Assembly (NCBI RefSeq): GCF_036962705.1
Contig: NZ_JBALOQ010000002.1
Span: 114,195-178,194 of the forward strand
Reading direction: 5' to 3'
Source: Ferdinandcohnia sp036962705
GTDB taxonomy: Bacteria > Bacillota > Bacilli > Bacillales > Bacillaceae_L
Length of the DNA stretch: 64,000 bases
The notes beneath the pieces are model-generated. The model was not told the origin of the DNA and did not search any database. It saw nothing but the letters and a program-made list of their open reading frames with translations. This document shows, one piece after another, positions 33,851-42,683 of this stretch (the stretch's first letter is position 1; the number at the start of each line of letters is the position of its first letter). Both the position numbers and the translations under genes were made by a program.

Positions 33851-33854
33851 AGAA

Positions 33855-33879
33855 GAGGCACCTATGCTACGGGTGCCTC
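33855..33879 (+). terminator. Terminator-like hairpin after the XapX gene
   Basis: GAGGCACC (33855-33862) and GGTGCCTC (33872-33879) pair perfectly; the downstream U tract is weak. Confidence 0.7.
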
Positions 33880-33887
33880 ATTTGTGC

Positions 33888-33965
33888 TAAAAACAGTATT
33901 TCTGAATTAACGTTTGTATTTTCGTATTAAAAACAGTTTTTGAAAAATAAAAACAGTATTTCGCA
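33888..33965. repeat. 20-bp-period array, same unit as at 948
   Basis: Units start at 33888, 33908, 33928 and 33948. Consensus TAAAAACAGTATTTCTGAAT shares ACAGTATTTCTGAAT and phase with the array at 948. Unit 2 is the most diverged. It lies between the XapX hairpin and the convergent cls-like stop codon. Confidence 0.82.
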
Positions 33966-33972
33966 CCGAACC

Positions 33973-35178
33973 CTATAAAAAGAACGAAATCAAGGTCGCA
34001 AATTTGATTTTAAACTTTTTCTCTGACTTTAGTTCATTGATTCGATCCCGAGTAAGTTCATCTGAAGTTGCAAAATCCTCCTCCACAACCTTTTTTATCT
34101 CTTTAATCACTTCCTTGTCATGGATATAACAATTGATTTCATAATTAGAATAAAGACTTCTTTTATCAAAATTTGCGGTTCCAATGTCACATAGCTTGTC
34201 ATCGATACAAATCACTTTTGCATGATAAAAGCCCCTTGTATACATATTGAATTGAATGCCAAACTTTGAAAGTTCGTCTAAATATGGTATGGAAGCTTCT
34301 TTTACAAAAGGATGATCTGGTTTCTTTGGTAAAAGGACACGGATTTTTACATTTCGTTTCGCAGCGGCAATCAATTCCTGTTTGAGCTGATCACTTAGTA
34401 CAAAATAAGGAGAACCAATGATGATTTCATTCTCAGCCTCCTTGATCATATCGACAAAATCGTCTTCTAGGTAAGCGCCGTTTGTTGAAATGAACCTTGT
34501 GGGCGATTTACCTTTTGGAAGTGGTGGGAAATAGGTGTTATGGTTTTTGATGGCTTCCTCTGTTGAATCATACCAATCTTTCAAAAACTGTGTCTGCAGG
34601 TCTGCGACTCCTTCACCGGTCAGTTTCAAATGATAATCACGCCAAAAGCCAAATTTCGGGTCCTTGCCGAGATATTCTTTTCCGATATTAAAGCCGCCCA
34701 TATACCCCGTTTTTCCATCAACGACAGTAATCTTTCTGTGGTTACGTGCATTGAGCTTGTAAAAAAAATATGGAAAGTTAGGTTTGTTGCTGTAGGCAAA
34801 TGAAACGCCTGAACGGGTCAGGTCTTTTTCCATTTCCTTCGTAACATTGTGGGCACCAACCCAATCCAGAAGCAAACGAACCTTGACACCTTGCTCCGAT
34901 TTTTTCTTTAAAAGAGTGACAAAATCTTTACTAATATCATCATCCTGCAAAATATAAAACTGCACATGAATATGATCGGATGCATTTTCCATGTCTGAAA
35001 AAAGCTCGGAGAAGAGTGAATTCCCTGTGGCATATAGACTGACATCACTATTTCGTAATGGAAACTCATCGTTAACTTGTTTTTTTAAGTGACTTTTTCT
35101 TCCGAGACTGTAATCAAGGCGGAGTAACAGTAATAGAATAATGATAATAAGGACAATCCAGAAGATAGCTCTCAACAT
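33973..35178 (-). CDS. Cardiolipin synthase-like phospholipase D protein (YwiE-like)
   Basis: This 401-residue membrane-anchored PLD-family enzyme has an N-terminal TM (about 3-22) and two HKD motifs, NHRKITVVDGKTGYMGG and YHAKVICIDDKLCDIGTANF. Cardiolipin synthases join two phosphatidylglycerols. ATG 35178 has AGGAGGGG 7 nt upstream; the frame extends to 35205 without support. B. subtilis ywiE (clsB) lies downstream of argS at the corresponding locus. One TM instead of two differs slightly from ClsA. Confidence 0.88.
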   Translation of the reverse strand: MLRAIFWIVLIIIILLLLLRLDYSLGRKSHLKKQVNDEFPLRNSDVSLYATGNSLFSELFSDMENASDHIHVQFYILQDDDISKDFVTLLKKKSEQGVKVRLLLDWVGAHNVTKEMEKDLTRSGVSFAYSNKPNFPYFFYKLNARNHRKITVVDGKTGYMGGFNIGKEYLGKDPKFGFWRDYHLKLTGEGVADLQTQFLKDWYDSTEEAIKNHNTYFPPLPKGKSPTRFISTNGAYLEDDFVDMIKEAENEIIIGSPYFVLSDQLKQELIAAAKRNVKIRVLLPKKPDHPFVKEASIPYLDELSKFGIQFNMYTRGFYHAKVICIDDKLCDIGTANFDKRSLYSNYEINCYIHDKEVIKEIKKVVEEDFATSDELTRDRINELKSEKKFKIKFATLISFFL

Positions 35179-35257
35179 ATTTACCCCTCCTTTAATGGCG
35201 TTCACTTAGTTTATACGAAAATTGGATTGATTATTTGAGATTTCTTAATAAAAATCA

Positions 35258-35285
35258 TTGACTGAATGCTCATTCATTATATAAT
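35258..35285 (+). promoter_or_regulatory. fadF promoter with a FadR-like palindrome in the spacer
   Basis: TTGACT (35258-35263), 16-bp spacer, TATAAT (35280-35285). Palindrome TGAATGCTCATTCA (35263-35276) fills the spacer. Half-sites TGAATG/CATTCA equal those of the B. subtilis FadR box, with a shorter centre. Confidence 0.75.
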
Positions 35286-35322
35286 GGAGGTATAAACAAT
35301 ATAGTCTGAAAATTAATTCCAT

Positions 35323-35456
35323 TAACTTTATTCAGTCGAAGTTTGAACTCCGACTAAATAAAGTTAAAGCCTCCGGCGGAGACATGCGATTTTCAAAGGA
35401 AATTTTTCGAGCAAGTCGAAAAAATCTGGGCGCAAATACGCCAAGGCGCATTTGAT
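35323..35456 (+). repeat. Structured leader element, copy 1 (upstream of fadF)
   Basis: The element has a long 5' hairpin (35323-35338 with 35351-35366, one mismatch), a CCTCCGGCGGA segment, a TTTTTCGA/TCGAAAAA hairpin inside a GCGATTTT/AAAATC stem, and a 3' hairpin AAATACGCC/GGCGCATTT ending in TTTGAT, 26 nt before the fadF ATG. Related copies are at 43325, 52981 (reverse) and 60046. Confidence 0.8.
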
Positions 35457-35481
35457 TAAAACTTACGAAAGGAGTTTAAAC

Positions 35482-37602
35482 ATGAATATCCTCTTAGTTA
35501 TCAATCTTCTTGCATTCTTAGTTGTAACCGCTTACGCAATTTATCTTTTCGTTTATCTCATTAAGACAAGAATTGCTTATATCAAGCTTGGCAAAAAGGT
35601 TGAATTTGATGGGAAAGTCAAGGAACGCCTTGAACAGATTTGGATCAACGTGTTCGGACAGAAGAAACTTTTAAAGGATAAAAAGAGTGGAGCCATCCAC
35701 GTCATGTTTTTCTATGGGTTTATTCTTGTCCAATTTGGAGCGATTGATTTTATTTGGAAGGGCTTAAAGCCAGGATCGCATCTTCCCCTTGGACCATTGT
35801 ATCCAGGCTTTGCATTTTTCCAAGAAATTGTCACATTTATGATTTTAGTTGCGGTCGTGTGGGCTTTCCATCGTCGCTATGTTGAAAAGCTTGTACGTCT
35901 CAAAAGAGGCTTTAAATCAGGACTTGTCCTTTTATTTATTGGTGGCTTGATGCTTTCTGTTTTATTAGGAAACGGTGCGGGAATCGTCTGGCATGGTCAT
36001 GAAGCAACATGGACTGAGCCAATCGCATCCGTAATTTCACTTGCTTTAGGTGGGCTTAATGAAACAGCTGCAATTGTCATTTTCTATATTGCATGGTGGA
36101 TTCACTTAATCTTCCTGCTAAGCTTCCTTGTCTATGTGCCACAATCTAAACACGCGCACTTAATTGCTGGACCTGTGAATGTTTACTTAAGTAGACAAAC
36201 AAGCCCAGGCAAGCTTGAGAAAATTGATTTTGAAGATGAAACTCAGGAAACCTTTGGTGTTGGAAAAATTGAAGACTTTAAGCAAACACAATTAGTCGAT
36301 CTATATGCATGTGTTGAATGTGGTCGCTGTACAAATATGTGTCCGGCAACAGGCACTGGAAAAATGCTTTCGCCAATGGATTTGATTTTGAAATTACGTG
36401 ATCACCTAACTGAAACAGGTGCGGTCGTTACTTCACGTGTACCATGGGTGCCAGCTGTTGCATTCAATCATACAAAGGGAAATCAGCTAGCACTTGCTTC
36501 AAGTAGCCAAGGCGCAAATGAAACAGCTGCTACTGCTGAATTAGCCTATAGCCCAAGCTTAATTGGCGATGTCATCACAGAAGAAGAAATTTGGGCATGT
36601 ACTACTTGCCGTAACTGTGAAGACCAATGTCCAGTTATGAACGAGCATGTAGATAAAATCATTGATTTACGTCGTTATTTAGTTCTTACAGAGGGCAAAA
36701 TGGATGCCGATGCTCAGCGTGCAATGACGAATATTGAGCGTCAAGGAAATCCTTGGGGCCTTAACCGTAAGGAAAAAGAAAACTGGCGTGCAGTCCGAGA
36801 TGATGTTCATGTACCAACAGTAAAAGAAGTAAAAAAAGCAGGCGAAGAGTTCGAATACCTTTTATGGGTTGGTTCCATGGGTGCATTTGATAACCGAAGC
36901 CAAAAAATCGCTCTTTCTTTTGCGAAGCTGATGAATGAAGCAGGCGTGAAGTTTGCGATTTTAGGAAACAAGGAGAAAAACTCTGGTGATACACCTCGTC
37001 GTCTTGGAAATGAATTCCTATTCCAAGAGCTTGCGACAAATAACATCGCTGAATTTGAAAAGGAAGAAGTGAAGAAAATCGTCACAATCGACCCACATGC
37101 ATACAATATTTTCAAAAATGAGTACCCAGACATGGGGCTTCAGGGTGTTGAGGTCTTCCACCATACAGAGCTCTTATATGACCTTGTAAAAGAGGGAAGA
37201 TTGGTTCCGAAGCATGCAGTGAACGAAGTCATTACTTGGCATGATTCATGTTACTTAGGACGCTACAATGACGTGTATGATCCACCTCGTGAAATATTAA
37301 AACAAATTCCAGGTGTGCAGCTCGTCGAAATGGAACGCAACCGTGAACAAGGAATGTGCTGTGGTGCAGGTGGCGGTCTAATGTGGATGGAAGAGGATAC
37401 AGGTACTCGCATTAACGTAGCAAGAACAGAGCAAGCGATAGCTGTAAACCCAACCACAATTGGGTCCGGTTGTCCTTACTGCTTAACAATGTTAAGTGAT
37501 GGTACGAAGGCGAAGGAAGTTGAAGACCAAATCGGAACTTACGATATCGCTGAAATCCTTGAAAGATCAGTAGTCGGCGATCAAAAGGAAATTGCATCTT
37601 AA
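35482..37602 (+). CDS. fadF: Fe-S electron transfer protein of fatty acid oxidation (FadF/YwjF)
   Basis: This 706-residue protein has an N-terminal NarI-like membrane region (about six TMs, residues 1-240), two 4Fe-4S binding motifs (CVECGRCTNMCP near 277; CTTCRNCEDQCP near 373) and C-terminal CCG-type cysteine domains (SCYLGRY; GMCCGAGGGLMW). It is thought to pass electrons from acyl-CoA dehydrogenases/ETF to quinone. ATG 35482 with AAAGGAG is chosen over 35452, which lies in the leader element. A FadR-like operator and the structured leader precede it. The downstream genes supply the beta-oxidation enzymes. Confidence 0.93.
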   Translation: MNILLVINLLAFLVVTAYAIYLFVYLIKTRIAYIKLGKKVEFDGKVKERLEQIWINVFGQKKLLKDKKSGAIHVMFFYGFILVQFGAIDFIWKGLKPGSHLPLGPLYPGFAFFQEIVTFMILVAVVWAFHRRYVEKLVRLKRGFKSGLVLLFIGGLMLSVLLGNGAGIVWHGHEATWTEPIASVISLALGGLNETAAIVIFYIAWWIHLIFLLSFLVYVPQSKHAHLIAGPVNVYLSRQTSPGKLEKIDFEDETQETFGVGKIEDFKQTQLVDLYACVECGRCTNMCPATGTGKMLSPMDLILKLRDHLTETGAVVTSRVPWVPAVAFNHTKGNQLALASSSQGANETAATAELAYSPSLIGDVITEEEIWACTTCRNCEDQCPVMNEHVDKIIDLRRYLVLTEGKMDADAQRAMTNIERQGNPWGLNRKEKENWRAVRDDVHVPTVKEVKKAGEEFEYLLWVGSMGAFDNRSQKIALSFAKLMNEAGVKFAILGNKEKNSGDTPRRLGNEFLFQELATNNIAEFEKEEVKKIVTIDPHAYNIFKNEYPDMGLQGVEVFHHTELLYDLVKEGRLVPKHAVNEVITWHDSCYLGRYNDVYDPPREILKQIPGVQLVEMERNREQGMCCGAGGGLMWMEEDTGTRINVARTEQAIAVNPTTIGSGCPYCLTMLSDGTKAKEVEDQIGTYDIAEILERSVVGDQKEIAS

Positions 37603-37691
37603 TGGAAATTCATGATTTATCTTCCATGATTGATGTTGTAAAATAGGAATATAGGAAACTTCCAAAAGAATTTTAATAGTATAAGAGTAAC

Positions 37692-37722
37692 GAGAGAGGT
37701 GTACATTCGTACGCCTCCCTCT
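37692..37722 (+). terminator. Terminator of fadF
   Basis: GAGAGAGGTGTAC (37692-37704) pairs with GTACGCCTCCCTC (37709-37721) with small mismatches; the U tract is short. Confidence 0.75.
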
Positions 37723-37734
37723 TTCAGACAAGGT

Positions 37735-37748
37735 TGAGCGAGCGTTCA
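37735..37748 (+). promoter_or_regulatory. FadR-like palindrome upstream of the thiolase operon
   Basis: TGAGCGAGCGTTCA is a 14-bp palindrome of the same length and layout as TGAATGCTCATTCA at 35263. It may be the operator for the 37964-43322 genes. Confidence 0.5.
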
Positions 37749-37787
37749 GTCGGGTAAATGTAAGCGGTTTCTAATGTTGGGTGAATT

Positions 37788-37911
37788 GTACCCGATTCGG
37801 GGTAGCTGCAAGGAAAAGGGTAACACAAACGTGAGAATCGTACCCGATTTGGGGTAGCTGCAAGGAAAAGGGTAACACAAACGTGAGAATCGTACCCGAT
37901 TTGGGGTAGTT
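37788..37911. repeat. 52-bp-period tandem array, two full units and a partial third
   Basis: GTACCCGATT(C/T)GGGGTAG recurs at 37788, 37840 and 37892, exactly 52 bp apart. The two full units are almost identical, differing at one base in the part compared. TACCC and GGGTA within each unit can pair. It lies between the FadR-like site and the thiolase RBS, so it would fall in the 5' leader. Confidence 0.85.
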
Positions 37912-37963
37912 GGAAACCAATAGCTAAACTAATTTCATTCGATAAAAATCAAGGAGGTTGGAG

Positions 37964-39142
37964 ATGGGAAAAACAGTAATTGTCAGCGGTGTTCGTACTC
38001 CATTTGGAAAATTAGGGGGAAGTCTTAGTTCATTAACAGCATCTGAGCTTGGTGGAATTGCCATCAAGGAAGCATTAAAGCGAGCAGGTATCGAAGGTAA
38101 TATTGTGGATGAAGTAATATTTGGAAATGTTTTACAGGGTGGCCAAGGTCAGATTCCTTCACGTCAGGCAGCACGAAACGCGGGAATCCCGTGGGAAGTA
38201 AAAACAGAAACCATCAATAAAGTGTGTGCATCAGGGCTTCGCAGTGTCACGCTTGCCGATCAAATCATTCGTGTTGGTGACGAAGAAGTGATTGTTGCCG
38301 GTGGCATGGAATCAATGAGCAATGCGCCATATTTTTTACCGAAAGCACGCTTTGGACTACGTATGGGAGATGCGAGCTTAAAGGACTTAATGGTTCATGA
38401 TGGCTTAACCTGTAGCTTCCAGGGTGTTCACATGGGAACCTATGGTAATGAGGTTGCGTCAGAGCTGGACATTTCAAGAGAAGAACAAGACGAGTGGGCT
38501 CTCCGCAGTCATGAACGTGTGATCTCAGCAACCCGGTCAGGGAAACTAGCTGAAGAAATTGTGGCAGTGGAAGTAAAAGGTCGAAAAGGAGCAGTTACAG
38601 TCGTTGACCAAGACGAGGCACCACGTGCAGACACAACCATCGAAAAGCTAGCAAAACTTAAGTCTGCGTTTAATGCAGACGGTACGATCACAGCAGGGAA
38701 TGCGCCTGGTGTTAACGACGGTGCGGCTGCTCTCGTTCTTATGAGTGAGGAGCGGGCAAAGCAAGAAGGAAAAGAGCCCATTGCTACAATTCTTGCCCAT
38801 GCAGCCATTTCCGTTGAAGCGAAGGACTTCCCAAAAACTCCAGGCCTTGTGATCAATGAATTATTAAAGAAAACAGGTAAAACGGTTGATGAGATTGATT
38901 TGTTTGAAATCAATGAAGCCTTTGCTGCAGTTGCGTTAACAAGTGGAAGAATATCCAATCTTGACCCAGAAAAAGTCAACGTCAACGGTGGAGCAGTAGC
39001 ACTAGGTCACCCAATCGGGGCAAGTGGAGCGAGAATTATTATTACACTTATCCATGAATTAAAACGTCGTGGCGGTGGCATCGGAATTGCGGCTATCTGT
39101 AGTGGTGGAGGCCAGGGCGACGCGATAATGGTCGAAGTATAA
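37964..39142 (+). CDS. Acetyl-CoA acetyltransferase (thiolase, MmgA-like)
   Basis: This 392-residue thiolase has nucleophilic Cys in NKVCASGLRSVTLAD (about residue 88), His in NGGAVALGHPIGASGARI and the second Cys in AAICSGGGQGDAIM. It cleaves or forms acetoacetyl-CoA/3-ketoacyl-CoA. ATG 37964 is preferred, AAGGAGG 7 nt upstream. It is the first of a collinear set with the dehydrogenases and TetR gene, resembling mmgABC. Chain-length preference cannot be read. Confidence 0.94.
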   Translation: MGKTVIVSGVRTPFGKLGGSLSSLTASELGGIAIKEALKRAGIEGNIVDEVIFGNVLQGGQGQIPSRQAARNAGIPWEVKTETINKVCASGLRSVTLADQIIRVGDEEVIVAGGMESMSNAPYFLPKARFGLRMGDASLKDLMVHDGLTCSFQGVHMGTYGNEVASELDISREEQDEWALRSHERVISATRSGKLAEEIVAVEVKGRKGAVTVVDQDEAPRADTTIEKLAKLKSAFNADGTITAGNAPGVNDGAAALVLMSEERAKQEGKEPIATILAHAAISVEAKDFPKTPGLVINELLKKTGKTVDEIDLFEINEAFAAVALTSGRISNLDPEKVNVNGGAVALGHPIGASGARIIITLIHELKRRGGGIGIAAICSGGGQGDAIMVEV

Positions 39143-39170
39143 AAATGGTGAATCTAGGAGGTATGTTTCG

Positions 39171-40025
39171 ATGAAGGTTCAAAAAGTGATGGTAATTGGG
39201 GCAGGGCAAATGGGCTCAGGGATTGCACAGGTTTGTGCAATGGCAGGCTATGATGTGAAGCTTCATGATTTAAAGCAGGAATACCTTGATCGCGGGTTTG
39301 CGACGATCACGAGAAATCTTACCCGCCAAGTGGATAAAGGTCGAATGAGTGAAGAAAATAAGGCAGCAATATTGGGAAGACTCTCACCATCTCTAGAACT
39401 ACAAAATGCAAGTGATGTTGACCTAGTCATCGAGGCTGCCCTTGAAAATATGGACATCAAAACGAAGCTTTTCTCTCAACTAGATGAAATTACACCTCAG
39501 AACGCTATTTTAGCAACAAATACTTCCTCTCTCCCAATTACTGAAATTGCGGCAGCAACAAAGCGCCCGGAAAAAGTAATTGGAATGCATTTTATGAATC
39601 CAGTTCCAGTTATGAAATTAGTTGAAATTATTCGCGGCTTAGCGACAGGCGATGAAGTCTATCAAGTCATTGAAGACATGACAAAAACGTTAAACAAGGT
39701 CCCTGTTGAAGTGAACGACTTCCCAGGATTTGTGTCAAACCGCATTTTAATGCCGATGATCAATGAAGCAATTTACACACTTTACGAAGGTGTTGCCACA
39801 AAGGAAGCAATTGATGACGTCATGAAGCTTGGAATGAATCATCCGATGGGGCCACTGACACTAGCTGATTTTATCGGGCTTGATACATGCCTTTATATTA
39901 TGGAAACCCTTCACGAAGGCTTCGGTGATGACAAATATAGACCATGTCCATTGCTTCGTAAATACGTGAAAGCAGGTTGGTTAGGCAAAAAATCAGGTCG
40001 AGGTTTCTATACTTACGAGGGATAG
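39171..40025 (+). CDS. 3-hydroxybutyryl-CoA dehydrogenase (MmgB-like)
   Basis: This 284-residue NAD(P)-dependent enzyme has the Rossmann motif VIGAGQMGSGIAQVCAMAGY at the N-terminus, the catalytic region GMHFMNPVPVMKLVEIIRG, and NDFPGFVSNRILMPMINEAI in the C-terminal dimerisation domain. It oxidises 3-hydroxybutyryl-CoA to acetoacetyl-CoA, the thiolase substrate. It lies 28 nt after the thiolase gene with RBS TAGGAGG. Confidence 0.95.
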   Translation: MKVQKVMVIGAGQMGSGIAQVCAMAGYDVKLHDLKQEYLDRGFATITRNLTRQVDKGRMSEENKAAILGRLSPSLELQNASDVDLVIEAALENMDIKTKLFSQLDEITPQNAILATNTSSLPITEIAAATKRPEKVIGMHFMNPVPVMKLVEIIRGLATGDEVYQVIEDMTKTLNKVPVEVNDFPGFVSNRILMPMINEAIYTLYEGVATKEAIDDVMKLGMNHPMGPLTLADFIGLDTCLYIMETLHEGFGDDKYRPCPLLRKYVKAGWLGKKSGRGFYTYEG

Positions 40026-40095
40026 AGGTGAGTCATACGTGACAACTCTAGCAAATAACCCAAAACATCAGGAACCCCTATCGGAGGGAAACAGC

Positions 40096-41229
40096 ATGGA
40101 TTTTCATTTTACAGAAGAGCAAGACATGATGCGGAAAATGGTTCGTGATTTTGCGAAAGAGGAAATCGCGCCGTTTGTGGAGCGCATGGAAAATGGGGAG
40201 TTTCCAAGAGACATTCTTTCGAAAATGGGGTCCCTTGGACTAATGGGAATAACAACCCCTGAAAAATATGGCGGTGCTGGGATGGATTTTACATCCTATA
40301 TTATTGCCATCAATGAGCTCTCTAAGGTGAGCGCGACAATCGGGGTTATTTTATCCGTTCATACCTCTGTTGGTACGCACCCCATTTTATATTTTGGAAC
40401 AGAGGAGCAAAAGCAGGAGTACATTCCTAAGCTTGCCAGTGGGGAATATCTTGGGGCTTTTTGCCTCACAGAACCGAGCGCTGGCTCAGATGCCGCAAGC
40501 TTAAAAACAAGAGCTGTAAAGCGGGGTGACCATTATGTATTGAATGGTTCAAAGGTCTTCGTCACAAATGGTGGGGAAGCGGATGTGTATATTGTGTTTG
40601 CTCGTACAAATCCGAATGAAACAGGAAGTAAGGGCATTACGGCTTTTATTGTTGAAAAAAACACCCCGGGCTTTGTGTTCGGTAAAGATGAGCATAAAAT
40701 GGGGCTTCTTGGTTCTCGGACACTTCAAATCACACTTGAGGATGTGAAGGTGCCAGTTGAAAATGTTCTAGGTACTGAAGGTGAGGGCTTTAAGGTCGCA
40801 ATGGCGAATCTAAGCGTTGGTCGAATCGGTATCGCCGCACAGGCCCAAGGAATTGCGGAGGCTGCGCTTGAACACGCAGTGGAATACGCAAAAGGACGTC
40901 ATCAATTCGGTAAACCAATCGCCTCATTACAGGGGGTAGGCTTTAAGCTAGCTGATATGGCGACAGCTGTTGAAGCGGCAAGACTACTTGTTTATCGGGC
41001 GGCATTTCTACAACAGCAAGGTTTGCCTTGTGCGAAGGAATCCTCGATGGCAAAGCTATTTGCATCTAAAACCGCGATGGAGGTCACCTCGGAAGCGATT
41101 CAGGTATATGGCGGCTACGGATATACGAAGGATTATCCAGTAGAAAGGTTCTTCCGCGATGCGAAAATAACCGAGATTTATGAGGGTACAAGTGAGATTC
41201 AAAGGATTGTGATTAGTAAGCAATTGTAA
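40096..41229 (+). CDS. Acyl-CoA dehydrogenase (short/branched-chain type)
   Basis: This 377-residue FAD enzyme has the family signature CLTEPSAGSDAASLKTRAVK, VTNGGEADVYIVFA, and catalytic Glu in TEIYEGTSEIQRIVIS near the C-terminus. It introduces the alpha-beta double bond of acyl-CoAs and reduces ETF, linking to FadF. ATG 40096 has GGAGGG 7 nt upstream; a GTG at 40039 would add a 19-residue tail absent from homologues. A second paralogue follows after the 20-bp array. Confidence 0.93.
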   Translation: MDFHFTEEQDMMRKMVRDFAKEEIAPFVERMENGEFPRDILSKMGSLGLMGITTPEKYGGAGMDFTSYIIAINELSKVSATIGVILSVHTSVGTHPILYFGTEEQKQEYIPKLASGEYLGAFCLTEPSAGSDAASLKTRAVKRGDHYVLNGSKVFVTNGGEADVYIVFARTNPNETGSKGITAFIVEKNTPGFVFGKDEHKMGLLGSRTLQITLEDVKVPVENVLGTEGEGFKVAMANLSVGRIGIAAQAQGIAEAALEHAVEYAKGRHQFGKPIASLQGVGFKLADMATAVEAARLLVYRAAFLQQQGLPCAKESSMAKLFASKTAMEVTSEAIQVYGGYGYTKDYPVERFFRDAKITEIYEGTSEIQRIVISKQL

Positions 41230-41239
41230 TGGGCTATTG

Positions 41240-41468
41240 TGCAAATAACTGTGTGGGTGACGCGAATATGAGGTCAGCAACGCAAATCTGTTGGTGACGA
41301 CGCAAATCCGTCGCATGTGACGCAAATAATTAGCCGAGGACGCAAATCCGTGGATTCCGACGCAAATATTTAGCTGGAGACGCAAATATCCGGCCACAGA
41401 CGCAAATAACTGGGCGAATGACGCAAAAATCCAAACAATGACGCAAATCCCGCCCTAACGATGCAATT
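41240..41468. repeat. 20-bp-period array, twelve units with 10-bp conserved core
   Basis: Core (T/C)GACGCAAAT recurs at 41240, 41260 and every 20 bp to 41400, then at 41421, 41441 and 41461, with one 1-bp slip. The alternate 10 bp vary (for example AATTAGCCGA, CCGTGGATTC, AACTGGGCGA). It separates two acyl-CoA dehydrogenase genes inside one operon-like run; no gene or terminator is visible in it. Confidence 0.9.
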
Positions 41469-41510
41469 CATCACAAAAACTAACATTCTATGAAAGTGGA
41501 GGTCCTATCG

Positions 41511-42650
41511 ATGTACTTTAAATTATCAGAAGAGCATGAAATGATTCGGAAAATGGTTCGTGATTTTGCCAAAAATGAAGTGGCACCAACTGCAGCAGAA
41601 CGCGATGAAGAAGAACGATTTGACCGTGAAATTTTCGATAAAATGGCAGAACTCGGCTTAACCGGGATTCCGTGGCCAGAGGAATATGGTGGCATTGGTA
41701 GTGACTATTTAGCGTATTGTATCGCAGTTGAGGAGCTATCAAGAGTTTGTGCATCAACAGGGGTAACACTTTCTGCCCATACATCACTGGCAGGCTGGCC
41801 TATTTACAAGTTTGGTAGTGAGGAGCAGAAGCAAAAATATCTACGACCAATGGCACAGGGCGAAAAAATCGGTGCGTATGGTTTAACCGAGGCTGGCTCC
41901 GGATCTGATGCTGGTGGAATGAGAACAACTGCTAGATTAGAAGGTGACCATTATGTTTTAAACGGCTCTAAAATCTTCATCACAAATGGTGGGATTGCTG
42001 ATATTTATGTCGTGTTTGCGCTAACAGATCCATCCTCTAAGCATAAAGGAACGAGTGCATTTATTATTGAAAGCGACTTTCCTGGTTTCTCAGTAGGGAA
42101 AAAGGAAAAGAAGCTGGGTATTCGTTCATCACCTACAACTGAAATTATGTTTGAAGAGTGTCGCGTACCTAAGGAAAATTTACTTGGTGAAGAGGGAGAA
42201 GGCTTTAAAATTGCAATGATGACGCTTGATGGTGGCCGTAATGGGATTGCTGCACAAGCAGTTGGGATTGCGCAAGGCGCACTAGATGCAGCAACGGAGT
42301 ATGCGAAGGAGCGTGTCCAGTTTGGCAAGCCAATTGCAGCTCAACAAGGGGTTGGCTTTAAGCTTGCGGATATGGCAACTAGTGTAGAGGCTGCTCGTCT
42401 CTTAACCTATCAAGCGGCATGGTTGGAGTCAGAGGGACTTCCATATGGAAAAGAATCAGCGATGTCGAAACTTTTTGCTGGGGACACCGCGATGAAGGTG
42501 ACAACGGAAGCAGTTCAAGTCTTTGGTGGGTACGGTTATACAAAGGATTACCCAGTGGAGCGTTATATGCGCGATGCTAAAATCACCCAAATCTATGAAG
42601 GTACACAGGAAATCCAACGTCTCGTTATCTCTAGAATGCTAACAAAATAG
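41511..42650 (+). CDS. acdA: Acyl-CoA dehydrogenase AcdA
   Basis: This 379-residue FAD enzyme is close to B. subtilis AcdA over most of its length (for example MIRKMVRDFAKNEVAPTAAE; GLTEAGSGSDAGGMRTTARL; catalytic Glu in QIYEGTQEIQRLVISRM). ATG 41511 has GGAGG 8 nt upstream; the frame extension to 41490 overlaps that RBS. It acts in branched or short-chain acyl-CoA oxidation. B. subtilis acdA also lies between fadF and rpoE. Confidence 0.95.
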   Translation: MYFKLSEEHEMIRKMVRDFAKNEVAPTAAERDEEERFDREIFDKMAELGLTGIPWPEEYGGIGSDYLAYCIAVEELSRVCASTGVTLSAHTSLAGWPIYKFGSEEQKQKYLRPMAQGEKIGAYGLTEAGSGSDAGGMRTTARLEGDHYVLNGSKIFITNGGIADIYVVFALTDPSSKHKGTSAFIIESDFPGFSVGKKEKKLGIRSSPTTEIMFEECRVPKENLLGEEGEGFKIAMMTLDGGRNGIAAQAVGIAQGALDAATEYAKERVQFGKPIAAQQGVGFKLADMATSVEAARLLTYQAAWLESEGLPYGKESAMSKLFAGDTAMKVTTEAVQVFGGYGYTKDYPVERYMRDAKITQIYEGTQEIQRLVISRMLTK

Positions 42651-42683
42651 TACAATCAAAAAATTGGAGTAGGGGGTGAAGGG

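Noticed and set aside
41240..41468. CRISPR-like repeat/spacer array
   Set aside because: Cores and variable parts of 10 bp each are far too short, and no cas genes are present.
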